A stretch of 64,000 nt of DNA from Acidobacteriota bacterium (GTDB lineage: Bacteria > Acidobacteriota > Terriglobia > Terriglobales > Acidobacteriaceae): the NCBI GenBank assembly GCA_003224905.1, contig QIAA01000052.1, positions 1-64,000 of the forward strand. Reading direction: 5' to 3'. A program made the position numbers and the translations under genes. This document shows, piece after piece, positions 9,305-16,523 of this stretch (position 1 is its first letter; every line of letters starts with the position of its first letter). The notes beneath the pieces were generated by a model. That model did not search any database. It saw only the letters and a program-made list of their open reading frames with translations, and was not told the origin of the DNA.

Positions 9305-9511
9305 CTAGGATGCCCTGACTGAAACGATATCTAAGCGCATTCGTGCAAGGTCATCGAGTTCCCGGTACAGTCGCGAGATCTGATCTGAGCGGTCGTGGTA
9401 GTCGAGCAGTTGAGATGGCAACAAGCGCGATTCTTGTTTGAATGTTTGGATCTGAAGTTCGACTAGTTGGTCCACTTCGCTTCTGATAGCAGAGGCTGGG
9501 TCTGTCATCAT
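9305..9511 (-). CDS. Small hypothetical helical protein, 68 aa
   Basis: Composition and heptad-like pattern (SEVDQLVELQIQTFKQESRLL..LLDYHDRSDQISRLYRELDDL) indicate a real, largely helical soluble protein. I do not know a named family. It sits on the opposite strand between the GNAT toxin and PRTRC F, an odd place within a cassette whose genes otherwise run in the plus direction. Confidence 0.6.
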   Translation of the reverse strand: MMTDPASAIRSEVDQLVELQIQTFKQESRLLPSQLLDYHDRSDQISRLYRELDDLARMRLDIVSVRAS

Positions 9512-9777
9512 GGCAACTCTCCACGGTGGATTCTAGCCCATCGAGACCAACTACCCAACCCACAACAATGATGCGTTGCAGTCTCTGTGGAAAAGTGGGT
9601 GGCAATTTGCTTTTTGGGGCGACTATCACCCGAATTGGAAAGCAACATGAGGACAAGCCATAGACGAGATAGCGCCTGCTCTACAAGGAATAGGAAGGCA
9701 GCGGTGCTGAGGAGCCTCCAACAGCAGGCAGCGGAACAGAATTCGCGCCGTGAGACCACCCTGGGGAGGTTCTTCGA

Positions 9778-10665
9778 ATGTCAGGAGTTGCAGCTGGCCT
9801 CAGCTTTATTAGCGAGAGCTGCGGAGCAGTGTTCGCGTTGGCACGGGGGGAAGCGCCTTCCGCCACCCGGAGGAGTCCTACCGCCGACCTTTTGATGGCC
9901 CCGTCATGTGAAGTCGTGTTGCCTACCTTGGAGAGAATTCCCATTGAACAGCGTTTCTCGGCTGACGACCGCGAGTTACTCACGTTAGCGCAGATCTTGG
10001 TGAAATCCGATATCGCGTCCGTTGAGGACTGGGAACGGAGCGGACGAGATGCGGCCAAGTACCTGTCCCTGACTCTTCAGCGTTGGATCCGCGAACACGG
10101 CGGCGTTGCAATTGACCGGCGCTTTGACCTCGATCTCACTCTCAGCGACCGGCTGGTGGATTACTCGGATGAGCGAGGACCGGAAGGAACGCTCTACCTG
10201 ATCGTCGATCCAGACGGGGCGGCATTCGTACTGATGAAACCGGTCCTTGAATTGCTGGAGACGGTGCACCCACGGTTGCCAGCGACATTCTTCAGGCACC
10301 TTGTAGGATCGCTCAACCGATGGGTGCGAGTGTACGACTACGACGACGCGGAAGAGCGCGTGGACATGCTGCGCGAATGGTACGAGGGTGAAGAGAACCC
10401 CGAGCAGTACGAGGTGCCGGACATCGAGGGATGCACACCAAAATGTCTCAAAGAGAAGCCACTGACTCTTCGAGGTTTGAAGGAATTGAGCCAAACCATC
10501 CGCGACCGGGAGGTGCAGGCATTGGTCAGAGGGCTGCTGCAGCTGTGCAGGGTCTCAAGCCAAGCCAAACGGCCGGAATTCACGGATGACATGGGAGAGC
10601 AACTCATGGACTCGAATCCACCCCTCCCGTGTCTGCTGCTGCCTTCACCGCAGGGGACGCCGTGA
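9778..10665 (+). CDS. PRTRC system protein F
   Basis: A 295-residue soluble protein in the position of PRTRC F, after E and C and before B. Recognisable family segments are VVLPTLERIPIEQRF, SVEDWERSGRDAAKYL, LSLTLQRWIREHGG, TLYLIVDPDGAAFVLMKP and RVYDYDDAEERVDMLREWYEGEE. ATG 9778 is preceded by GGGGAGG at eight bases; ATG 9895 is a possible internal start. The F family is uncharacterised. No frameshift is visible. Confidence 0.75.
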   Translation: MSGVAAGLSFISESCGAVFALARGEAPSATRRSPTADLLMAPSCEVVLPTLERIPIEQRFSADDRELLTLAQILVKSDIASVEDWERSGRDAAKYLSLTLQRWIREHGGVAIDRRFDLDLTLSDRLVDYSDERGPEGTLYLIVDPDGAAFVLMKPVLELLETVHPRLPATFFRHLVGSLNRWVRVYDYDDAEERVDMLREWYEGEENPEQYEVPDIEGCTPKCLKEKPLTLRGLKELSQTIRDREVQALVRGLLQLCRVSSQAKRPEFTDDMGEQLMDSNPPLPCLLLPSPQGTP

Positions 10666-10898
10666 TCGGGTGCTTTGACGACGAGGCCCAGACCGCAATG
10701 GAGACGACCCCACATCCGAATTTGATCATCCCCCTCCAGCTTTCCGATCCGGCCAGCGTGCGCAGAGGCCTCAGAATCCTCGGGGTCGTGTGTGACACAT
10801 TGGCCGCAGCTAGCCGTCTTATTGACCTGATGCCCGGTAATGATGATGGCGTGATCACTGCGAGGGACAGTCATGAATGTTTACCTGCGGATCGGTGA
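10629..10898 (+). CDS. Small protein between PRTRC F and B
   Basis: Overlaps the end of F and the start of B in a third frame. The middle part (NLIIPLQLSDPASVRRGLRILGVVCDTLAAASRLIDLMPG) looks like genuine protein with an amphipathic helix pair, whereas the ends look less so. GTG 10629 is the first start; the true boundaries are uncertain. It may be a small accessory gene of the cassette. Family not recognised. Confidence 0.45.
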   Translation: MSAAAFTAGDAVIGCFDDEAQTAMETTPHPNLIIPLQLSDPASVRRGLRILGVVCDTLAAASRLIDLMPGNDDGVITARDSHECLPADR

Positions 10899-11538
10899 TA
10901 ACCGAACCTTTGCGCTAAAGCGGGCAGTGCTTCTTTATGAAGATGGCAGCCGAGCCTTTGCCACATTACACGAAATTCAGCATCGGTCAAATGAAGCTCC
11001 TTATTTATGTGCCGGGCAGACGGTGACGAGTGGATTCTTAGAAACGCTTGCCAAAGGCTTAGGGGCTAGCATGGCAGCGGAAGTGTTGCCGGATCATGTG
11101 CTGGCAAGAACACCGGACTTGATTGCATGGTGGAGCCGGGCGCGACCGCGGTTAATGTTCTTCGGCGATGGGAATACAGAGACCAAGGTGCTGAACGGGA
11201 AGATGTATCCCCACCCCGCTCTGGTCTTCATGATCCAAGGACGGGAATTGTTCGTGCGCGCGCTCGCTGAGAATTGCCGGCCCAGCGCCAATACCCGCCT
11301 CTACAACGCTCCCTACTGGAACACCGATGCACACGGCCGGGTCTGTCTCGGGAGTATGCGCGTTCCGGACGAGACAGGCATAACCTCGCTGTCGGCCTGG
11401 GAGAACAGATGTATCGGCGGAGTGCAGGCGCTGCGCGTGGATCCGAAGTGCTGGCAACGGCTCCGCAAGAGAACCAGATCTCCGACTACATTGGAGCCGA
11501 ACCCCGCACCAGTAAAACCTTTGCCTCAGCAGGATTAG
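10873..11538 (+). CDS. PRTRC system protein B (E2-like), C-terminus altered
   Basis: The body matches PRTRC B, the prokaryotic E2-like (Prok-E2_D) protein: AVLLYEDGSRAFATLHEI, LCAGQTVTSGFLETL, DLIAWWSRARPRLMFF, YPHPALVFMIQGRELFVRALAENCRP, NTRLYNAPYWNTDAHGRVCLGSMRVPDETG and SLSAWE. After that tryptophan the expected end of the family is missing: the frame reads into a segment (ALRVDPKCWQRLRKRTRS) that has a diverged second copy at about 12536-12590, on the far side of the AbrB/PIN pair. An indel near 11400 or rearrangement linked to the insertion is likely. Confidence 0.75.
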   Translation: MNVYLRIGDNRTFALKRAVLLYEDGSRAFATLHEIQHRSNEAPYLCAGQTVTSGFLETLAKGLGASMAAEVLPDHVLARTPDLIAWWSRARPRLMFFGDGNTETKVLNGKMYPHPALVFMIQGRELFVRALAENCRPSANTRLYNAPYWNTDAHGRVCLGSMRVPDETGITSLSAWENRCIGGVQALRVDPKCWQRLRKRTRSPTTLEPNPAPVKPLPQQD

Positions 11539-11642
11539 AGCCAACCGGAAATCGCAATTCCCGCACGGCTCCTCTTGCCATCGAGTCAAGGGTAAGGGAT
11601 AATTAATAGGTAAGGCACTAATGTTCTGGCAAGGAGTATACG

Positions 11643-11888
11643 ATGCTACATTCTACCGTGACGAGTAAGGGACAAACGACCATTCCTGAGAAAATTCGAA
11701 AGGCATTGCGGATCAGGCCGGGCGACAAGTTGGAATACGAAGTGGAGGGAGACCGGGCCACCATTCGTGTGCACCCGGGCATTCGATCACTCAAGGGCGC
11801 GCTCGCCAGCAATAAGGGAAAGGGGATGTCTTTCGCTGAAATTCGCGAGGCCGCGGCCGAGGCTGCGCGTCAAGAGGGCACGCGGTGA
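11643..11888 (+). CDS. AbrB/MazE-type antitoxin
   Basis: An 81-residue swapped-hairpin AbrB antitoxin: STVTSKGQTTIPEKIRKALRIRPGDKLEYEVEGD is the DNA-binding domain; the C-terminal part (GIRSLKGALASNKGKGMSFAEIREAAAEAA) is the toxin-binding tail. AAGGAG lies at good spacing before ATG 11643. Overlaps the PIN toxin by four bases (GTGA), implying translational coupling. Confidence 0.9.
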   Translation: MLHSTVTSKGQTTIPEKIRKALRIRPGDKLEYEVEGDRATIRVHPGIRSLKGALASNKGKGMSFAEIREAAAEAARQEGTR

Positions 11889-12292
11889 GCAAGCAGAGAC
11901 TGGTCGATACGAATCTGATCGTCCGCTATCTAGTGCAGGACCACGACAAACATGCCAGAGCAGCTGGCAAGCTGTTCGATGCATGTGATCAGGGCGACGT
12001 GGTAGTCGTGGTATTGCCAGTAGTTCTGGCGGAGTGTGTGTTCGTGCTTGAGTCGTTTTATAGGCATTCACGCTCCGATATCGCCTCTGCACTGGGACGC
12101 TTGATCTCCAGTCCTGGCGTCGAGATCGGTGAGGTGACGGTCCAACTCGACGCGCTGAAGCGCTATAAGGAAACGAAGGCCCACTTTGTCGACTGTCTGA
12201 TCGCCGCCTCCGCTGTGGCCAAGGACCTGCCAGTCGCCACCTTTGATCAGGACTTCCGGAAGTTTGCCGACGTGCGCGTGGAAACGGAATAG
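11885..12292 (+). CDS. PIN-domain toxin (VapC type)
   Basis: A 135-residue PIN-domain ribonuclease. Acidic metal-binding positions are visible: LVDTN (Asp8), LAECVFVLE, HFVDCLIAASA and ATFDQDF. VapC-type toxins cleave tRNA or rRNA and are inhibited by the cognate antitoxin encoded just upstream. Start GTG 11885 overlaps the antitoxin stop. Intact. Confidence 0.9.
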   Translation: MSKQRLVDTNLIVRYLVQDHDKHARAAGKLFDACDQGDVVVVVLPVVLAECVFVLESFYRHSRSDIASALGRLISSPGVEIGEVTVQLDALKRYKETKAHFVDCLIAASAVAKDLPVATFDQDFRKFADVRVETE

Positions 12293-12330
12293 TCGCGAGC
12301 CAAGGCCGCTGATGTTCTCAGTCCTTCGGC

Positions 12331-12360
12331 AACCTTTTCCAACCTTTTCCAACGTTTTCC
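12331..12360. repeat. Three tandem 10-bp repeats
   Basis: AACCTTTTCC, AACCTTTTCC and AACGTTTTCC follow each other exactly, one helical turn apart, directly downstream of the PIN toxin gene. They may be a protein-binding tract or simple slippage; the sequence alone does not decide. Confidence 0.7.
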
Positions 12361-12535
12361 TCCACCCCTTAAGAAATGTCGCCCGCCGAATTGTTGTGCC
12401 CCTGAGAGCCCGCGCCCCGCAAGAAACTGTTCGTCACTCGGACCTTGGCCAACCAACTGTGGCCGTACTGGGCATACGGAGAATTTCTTTGTCGCCGGGC
12501 GTTTCGTAAATCTCTTGTGTTCTGGCGAGGTACAC

Positions 12536-12590
12536 GCGCAGCGCTTAGATCCGAAGTTCTGGCGAAGCCTTCGGAAGAAAGGTTCCCAGA
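12536..12590 (+). repeat. Diverged copy of the PRTRC B 3' end
   Basis: Aligns with about 11429-11480: both share GATCCGAAGT, CTGGC and surrounding bases at roughly 75 percent identity by eye, and the encoded peptides are ALRVDPKCWQRLRK and AQRLDPKFWRSLRK. The two copies bracket the AbrB/PIN pair, as if the pair entered with, or caused, a duplication of the host-gene end. Alternatively both are ends of two paralogous genes. Confidence 0.45.
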
Positions 12591-12614
12591 CCTTCAAGAG
12601 AGCCAATAGGAAGG

Positions 12615-13004
12615 ATGAGTCGAATGGAACAACCACAGCAGAACCACGGCGAACCAATCGATGAACACCAGGCGGCTGCCAAGGCCGCCATTCTTGACGA
12701 ATGTGACAACCTCTTGGCCGCTGGCATCACGTTTGTCGCAGTCCACTTCGACGGCTACGGCGATGATGGAACAACGGAAGAGGCGAAGTGCTATGCCGGC
12801 GAATGCTTTGCGTCTGACGAACATGAACCGGTCAAATATGACGCCTCCCGCCTGCAAGAACACTTCGAAGCTCTTGTGCCCTTTGGGTATGAGAACGATT
12901 GTGGCGGATTCGGGGATGTCGTCCTCGATGTGAGCGCTCGCAAGCTGACGGTTGAGCGCAACGACCCCTTCGAGGATTACACGACCACGACGTACGAGGT
13001 GTAG
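12615..13004 (+). CDS. DUF6878-like protein
   Basis: A 129-residue acidic protein. The FVAVHFDGYGDDGTTEEAKCY segment, the FEALVPFGYENDCGGFGDVVLDVSARKLTVERND segment and the TTTTYEV end are characteristic of DUF6878-type proteins found on plasmids and integrated elements. Function unknown; no membrane segment or catalytic motif is evident. ATG 12615, or ATG 12624 with AGGAAGG in front. Five bases separate it from the next gene, suggesting co-transcription. Confidence 0.65.
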   Translation: MSRMEQPQQNHGEPIDEHQAAAKAAILDECDNLLAAGITFVAVHFDGYGDDGTTEEAKCYAGECFASDEHEPVKYDASRLQEHFEALVPFGYENDCGGFGDVVLDVSARKLTVERNDPFEDYTTTTYEV

Positions 13005-13009
13005 GTCTA

Positions 13010-13372
13010 ATGGCCCATCCACTAAAGCACGCCGAGAGTAGCGCGAGGAGGTTCGGCGGGAAAGCGGAGGACTATCTTCCGATTCACAACTGGTTTGATG
13101 AATCGAAAGCGTTCTTCTCCGATTTTCGCCACCGGGCGCTTCGCCATCATGCCGAGGGTATTTTCCTCGCAGAAAAACTGTTTGGTCTTGTGATCGTGAA
13201 TAGCGACGGAAAGCAGGTCCCTGTCCGGTATCTGGGAGAGCAGCATGTCCGGGAAGACCTGGGCCGCATTCCCACAGCTCAGGACTGGCTAATGCAGATC
13301 AAACCGCAGCGCTGGATGTACGGCCAGCGCCTGGACGAAGAAACACCGTCAACCAAGGAGGAAGTGGCATGA
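13010..13372 (+). CDS. DUF6915-like protein
   Basis: A 120-residue protein beginning MAHPLKHAESSARRFGG, then DYLPIHNWFDESKAFFSDFRHRALRHHAEGIFLAEKLFG and VPVRYLGEQHVREDLGRIPTAQDWL. This pattern, rich in conserved histidines, is the DUF6915-type family carried by PRTRC-like plasmids and phages. Function unknown. Intact, overlapping the next start by four bases. Confidence 0.7.
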   Translation: MAHPLKHAESSARRFGGKAEDYLPIHNWFDESKAFFSDFRHRALRHHAEGIFLAEKLFGLVIVNSDGKQVPVRYLGEQHVREDLGRIPTAQDWLMQIKPQRWMYGQRLDEETPSTKEEVA

Positions 13373-14362
13373 ACTCTGTCAACGGTCATGCGCAGAAAGA
13401 TAGTGTGCCCACATCCGGTCCACCGCCCAGGATGCTGGAGCCCGGAGTTCTTCCGCTGCGGCGGAGCGGATCAAAGAATCGGTGGCAGCCTTGGAGGTGC
13501 CATTCGATCTCTCTCAAATCGAATGGCGCGTGATGAACACCACCAAAGGCCAGCCATTGCGTGGTCAAGTGGTCCCCTATGCCGATCAGCGCGCGTACAC
13601 CGACCGTTTGAATGCTCTGTTCACGCCGGCAGGATGGACGCGCAAATACGATATCCATAACCAGCGCGAATTTCGAACGGAGTGCAGACCAGAAGATCGT
13701 TGCGAAGGTGCTGGTCACCTGTGAGCTGACGATTTTCGGGTTAGGTTCGCATTCGGCCACAGGCGAGGAGTGGGCGGACAATTCGAACGCGGGGACCGCG
13801 GCGGAAGCTCAGAGTTTCAAGCGGGCTGCGACCTGTTTTGGCCTGGGCCGCTACTTGTATTACTTCACGGGAACGTGGGTTGACTTGGATGAACGGAAGC
13901 GGCCAAAAGCAGTTCCGCAATTGGCTGGGTGGGCGACACCAGCGGGTTGGCGAGAGGGTCTCAGGCCACGGTCGGTGGGAGAACCGAAAGCATCCATTCA
14001 AGCGCCCACAGCGAACGAAAGCGGTGGCCGACACAATGGAAACGGAAAATTGGTCAATGGCAATGTACTCCGCGAGATTGAAAGGATGGAAAAAACAGTC
14101 GGCAAACGCATGTATCGCGCGCATATTGAAGAGCGTCGCCAGAGTGTGGAATCCCAAAGAGATTCAAGACAAGGCAATCCAAGAAAAGGTTTTGGCACAT
14201 CTGCAAGCGGCGGAACGCGGATTGCGGCGAGCCGAAGCTGCGCGAGAAAAGGCGGGGCTGGCTGCTTTCGCCAGAGTCCTCGGATCTTTGCGATTGAATT
14301 CACTCGACCAAGTGGACAATCTCAGGACTCTGCAGGAGATTGTGGTCGCCCTTGAGGGTTAA
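13369..14362 (+). pseudogene. Rad52/Rad22-like single-strand annealing protein, multiply frameshifted
   Basis: Pieces in successive frames reconstruct one protein: an N-terminal part from ATG 13369, then VAALEVPFDLSQIEWRVMNTTKGQ and PYADQRAYTDRLNALFTPAGWTRKYDIH, a shift near 13665 to SADQKIVAKVLVTCELTIFGLGS, EEWADNSNAGTAAEAQSFKRA and FGLGRYLYYFTGTWVDLD, and a further shift near 14110 to WNPKEIQDKAIQEKVLAHLQ and LNSLDQVDNLRTLQEIVVALEG. The core matches Rad52/Rad22-family annealing proteins of mobile elements. At least three indels are needed, so the protein is not made intact. Its 3' end has a diverged copy near 15665-15746. Confidence 0.75.
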
Positions 14363-14395
14363 GTGACTTTAGGAAACCACGTGTCGAATGGATAG

Positions 14396-14425
14396 TTGAC
14401 ATTTACTAGATACGAACCATACAGT
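14396..14425 (+). promoter_or_regulatory. Putative promoter of the Phd/PIN pair
   Basis: TTGACA at 14396-14401 is followed after 18 bases by TACAGT (14420-14425), 25 bases before ATG 14450. It lies 33 bases downstream of the end of the Rad52-like pseudogene, consistent with a toxin-antitoxin pair carrying its own promoter. Confidence 0.5.
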
Positions 14426-14449
14426 TTAACTGAGCGAACTGGAGAGTTT

Positions 14450-14728
14450 ATGAATGACGGAATTGTCGTTACCGCCCTAGATGCACGGGCAAATTTCGGC
14501 AAACTTCTTCGCCGCGTCGAAGATGAGGGCCGGTCTCTGGTCATAGAGAAGCGTGGCAGCCCACGTGCCGTGCTGCTCAGCATCAGGGACTATGTACGCC
14601 TCGCGGTGCCTGAACCCGAGGTTCTTCGAATTATCGGGCAGGAGTCCAAACAAAAGGGCACGAACCGGATAGGCGCCAAGCAGATCGACCAGATCATTAA
14701 GGCCGCTCGCAAGTCCAGGCGGCGATGA
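14450..14728 (+). CDS. Phd/YefM-type antitoxin
   Basis: A 92-residue antitoxin from ATG 14450: VVTALDARANFGKLLRRVEDEGRSLVIEKRGSPRAVLLSIRDYVRL is the Phd/YefM DNA-binding fold; the basic C-terminal tail (QIDQIIKAARKSRRR) should contact the toxin. An upstream in-frame start at 14396 lies within the promoter and is rejected. Overlaps the PIN gene by ATGA. Confidence 0.85.
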   Translation: MNDGIVVTALDARANFGKLLRRVEDEGRSLVIEKRGSPRAVLLSIRDYVRLAVPEPEVLRIIGQESKQKGTNRIGAKQIDQIIKAARKSRRR

Positions 14729-15147
14729 TTCCCCTTCGCCTTGTCATTGACACAAACGTGGTCGTTTCCGCCGCGCTCAAACCGGAAGGCCTGCAGCGAA
14801 CGATTGTCTTACTGGCGATGACCAAGCCCGCGCGCTGGTATGTTTCCGAACCGATCGTTTCGGAGTACGCAACGGTTCTTGCGCGTCCTGAGCTCAAGAT
14901 CCGCAAGAGTTTGCGGCAACAATTGCTGCAATTGATCAAGAACCGTGCTCGCGTCGTCACACCCTCGCGTCTGGTTCAGGTCACTTCCGACCCGGCTGAC
15001 AATATGTTCATTGAATGTGCCGATGCCGCTCGCGCGGACTACCTATTGACCGGCAATCAACGCCATTTCCCTAAGTTCTGGAAGAACACTAAGATCATAA
15101 GTTCGAGTGAATTCCTCAGCGTGATCGCCCCCCACCTGCTTCCGTGA
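14725..15147 (+). CDS. PIN-domain toxin (putative toxin component, PIN family)
   Basis: A 140-residue PIN-domain nuclease of the family often annotated as putative toxin-antitoxin component: VIDTNVVVSAAL with the first Asp at residue 9, the central PELKIRKSLRQQL helix, and DPADNMFIECADAARADYLLTGNQRHF with the remaining acidic residues. Distinct from the VapC-type gene at 11885. Coupled to the Phd-type antitoxin. Intact. Confidence 0.88.
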   Translation: MIPLRLVIDTNVVVSAALKPEGLQRTIVLLAMTKPARWYVSEPIVSEYATVLARPELKIRKSLRQQLLQLIKNRARVVTPSRLVQVTSDPADNMFIECADAARADYLLTGNQRHFPKFWKNTKIISSSEFLSVIAPHLLP

Positions 15148-15193
15148 GAGAAACACACCTCCCTGGCGTTCTTGTTAAGATTGGGAGTCGCTT

Positions 15194-15391
15194 GTGAGCA
15201 AAGTTTCAAAAGAGGTGCTGCGGTTGCCGCTTGAGAAGCGAGCTGAGATTGCTTTCAAAGTCGCGGTGGCGAAAGCTATTGACGAACACACTCGCCTGGG
15301 ATTGCCTGTCTATGTCTGGCGCAACGGTAAAGTCGTAGAGTTATCCCCGAATGAGGTTCGTGACCCTTCAAGATCGAGACGGAGCACGTAG
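15194..15391 (+). CDS. Small protein, first of a tandem pair
   Basis: A 65-residue protein with the motif EKRAEIAFKVAVAKAIDEHTRLGLPVYVWRNGKVVEL. It is clearly related to the next ORF. Such short proteins with a C-terminal 'rlGlPvYvwrdGKVve' strand occur near transposons and toxin-antitoxin genes, and may be antitoxin-like, but the function is unknown. The start follows a plausible GGGAG site (GTG 15194). Intact. Confidence 0.65.
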   Translation: MSKVSKEVLRLPLEKRAEIAFKVAVAKAIDEHTRLGLPVYVWRNGKVVELSPNEVRDPSRSRRST

Positions 15392-15437
15392 GTATTCTGG
15401 TAGAAGATCAAAGCTTCATGAAGTGCTACGGTGTCAA

Positions 15438-15635
15438 ATGAGGCGAATCCGGAAGAGCATCCTGCGCTTGCCAATGGAGAAGCGCGCCGGATTAGCATTG
15501 CAGGAAGCGGTTGACGAGGTCATTGCCGAGCATGCCCGACTCGGATTGCCCCTATATATTGGACGTAACGGCAAAGTAGTCAAATTGCCGCCTCGCAAGG
15601 TGCGCGGCCTCTCAAAGTCGAACCATTGCAAGTAG
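15438..15635 (+). CDS. Small protein, second of a tandem pair
   Basis: From internal ATG 15438 the 65 residues read LPMEKRAGLALQEAVDEVIAEHARLGLPLYIGRNGKVVKLPPRKVR, collinear with the preceding gene (about half the positions identical). The two genes arose by tandem duplication and diverged. They lie between the Phd/PIN pair and the diverged Rad52 3' copy, so they appear to belong to the same inserted segment. Confidence 0.6.
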   Translation: MRRIRKSILRLPMEKRAGLALQEAVDEVIAEHARLGLPLYIGRNGKVVKLPPRKVRGLSKSNHCK

Positions 15636-15952
15636 TCACCCCTCGTCTTCCTGGCAGTCCGGGTTCGCCAGCGTTCTCCAATCTTTGCTATTGAGTTCAC
15701 TGGACCAATAGAGAATCCCAAGACTTTGCAGAACTTGTTGTCGCGCAGGAAGCGGCAGCTTCGCCGGGGCAACTGACAGGCTCGTTTGTTCGCCGCCTCA
15801 TCATCCAGCTACCGATGCAGTCGCGCTGTTCCAATCGCTACCAATCCAGCTTAAATCTTTTGCCTTCCTGTTTACGCCGCACGGAGGACCTCTCCTTTCA
15901 AGTCTCCCTGAACAAGTTCCATGCGGCACAAGCCTGAGAGAGGAGCCCAGTC
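15636..15952. other. Gap containing a Rad52-like 3' remnant
   Basis: The first part carries the diverged copy of the Rad52-like gene end (15665-15746). The rest, about 15750-15940, has no supported gene. A GAGAGAGGAG ribosome-binding site precedes ATG 15953. Confidence 0.55.
15665..15746 (+). repeat. Diverged second copy of the Rad52-like gene 3' end
   Basis: Aligns with about 14267-14350. Shared blocks include TTCGCCAG, ATCTTTGC, ATTGA, TTCACT, GACCAA, GACT and TGCAG in the same order, roughly 75 percent identity by eye. The same LNSLDQ-type peptide is recognisable although a stop (TAG) interrupts it. The two copies bracket the Phd/PIN pair and the tandem small genes, giving a segment of about 1.4 kb. 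Confidence 0.65.
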
Positions 15953-16248
15953 ATGAATTCTCTCCCGACTATTCCGCCGTTTTCTTCGGGTCGGATTGTG
16001 ACCACACCGGGCGCACTGGCACTGCTGGAGAAGACCCACAAGTCACCCTCGGAGTTCCTCTTGCGGCATCTTTGCGGAGACTGGGGTGACCTGTCCCAAG
16101 ACGACAAAGCAGAAAATGAATTGAGTCTCAAGCACGGCTTCCGGCTGCTGAGCAGCTATCGGATTACCGACACTGCCACCCTCTTTTTTGGATCATCACC
16201 GAAGCGGAGCGCTCGGTGACCACACTGCTTCTTCCCGACGAATACTGA
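15953..16248 (+). pseudogene. Conserved plasmid-type hypothetical protein, frameshifted at a T-run
   Basis: Reads GRIVTTPGALALLEKTHKSPSEFLLRHLCGDWGDLSQDDKAENELSLKHGFRLLSSYRI, a small protein widespread on plasmids and genomic islands. At the CTTTTTTGG run near 16182 the frame is lost. The next frame supplies the family's usual ending WIITEAERSVTTLLLPDEY, stopping at 16248. Total about 98 residues. Function unknown. A one- or two-base slip in six Ts explains it, either as real decay or as a sequencing error. Confidence 0.7.
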
Positions 16249-16325
16249 CGAGTCTTTCCGCGGCGACCTACCGGCCCGGCGCACTCCAAACCCGCTGCAA
16301 ACTCCCACAGAAATGAGGATGAGCC

Positions 16326-16523
16326 ATGAGGATTCGTGTATCTACGAAGGCCGAGTTGTACGAACAACGAAAACAACAGCACATCGAGCGGGGCTACCGA
16401 ATTGAAGATGAGCGGCCAATACCTGTGAATGGGTTGTGCTCGTTTATCGCATTGCGAGAGGAGCCTGAGTCTGATTCAGTGGACGCTCTGGTAGCAGAAG
16501 CCCTCGGAGGCAGACCGCGATGA
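16326..16523 (+). CDS. Small hypothetical protein, 65 aa
   Basis: ATG 16326 after GAGGATGAG; charged N-terminal part (TKAELYEQRKQQHIERGYRIEDERPIP) and acidic C-terminus. It overlaps the following methyltransferase start by four bases, which supports expression as part of that operon. Family not recognised. Confidence 0.6.
   Translation: MRIRVSTKAELYEQRKQQHIERGYRIEDERPIPVNGLCSFIALREEPESDSVDALVAEALGGRPR

Larger units (their letters stand above)
12293..12614. other. Gap after the AbrB/PIN pair with repeat tract and gene remnant
   Basis: Holds three tandem 10-mers (12331-12360), then about 200 bases with no intact gene. Near 12536-12590 a frame encodes LDPKFWRSLRKKGSQ, similar to LRVDPKCWQRLRK at the end of PRTRC B. 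It is therefore best read as a decayed duplicate of the 3' end of the interrupted gene. The rest is not assignable. Confidence 0.5.
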
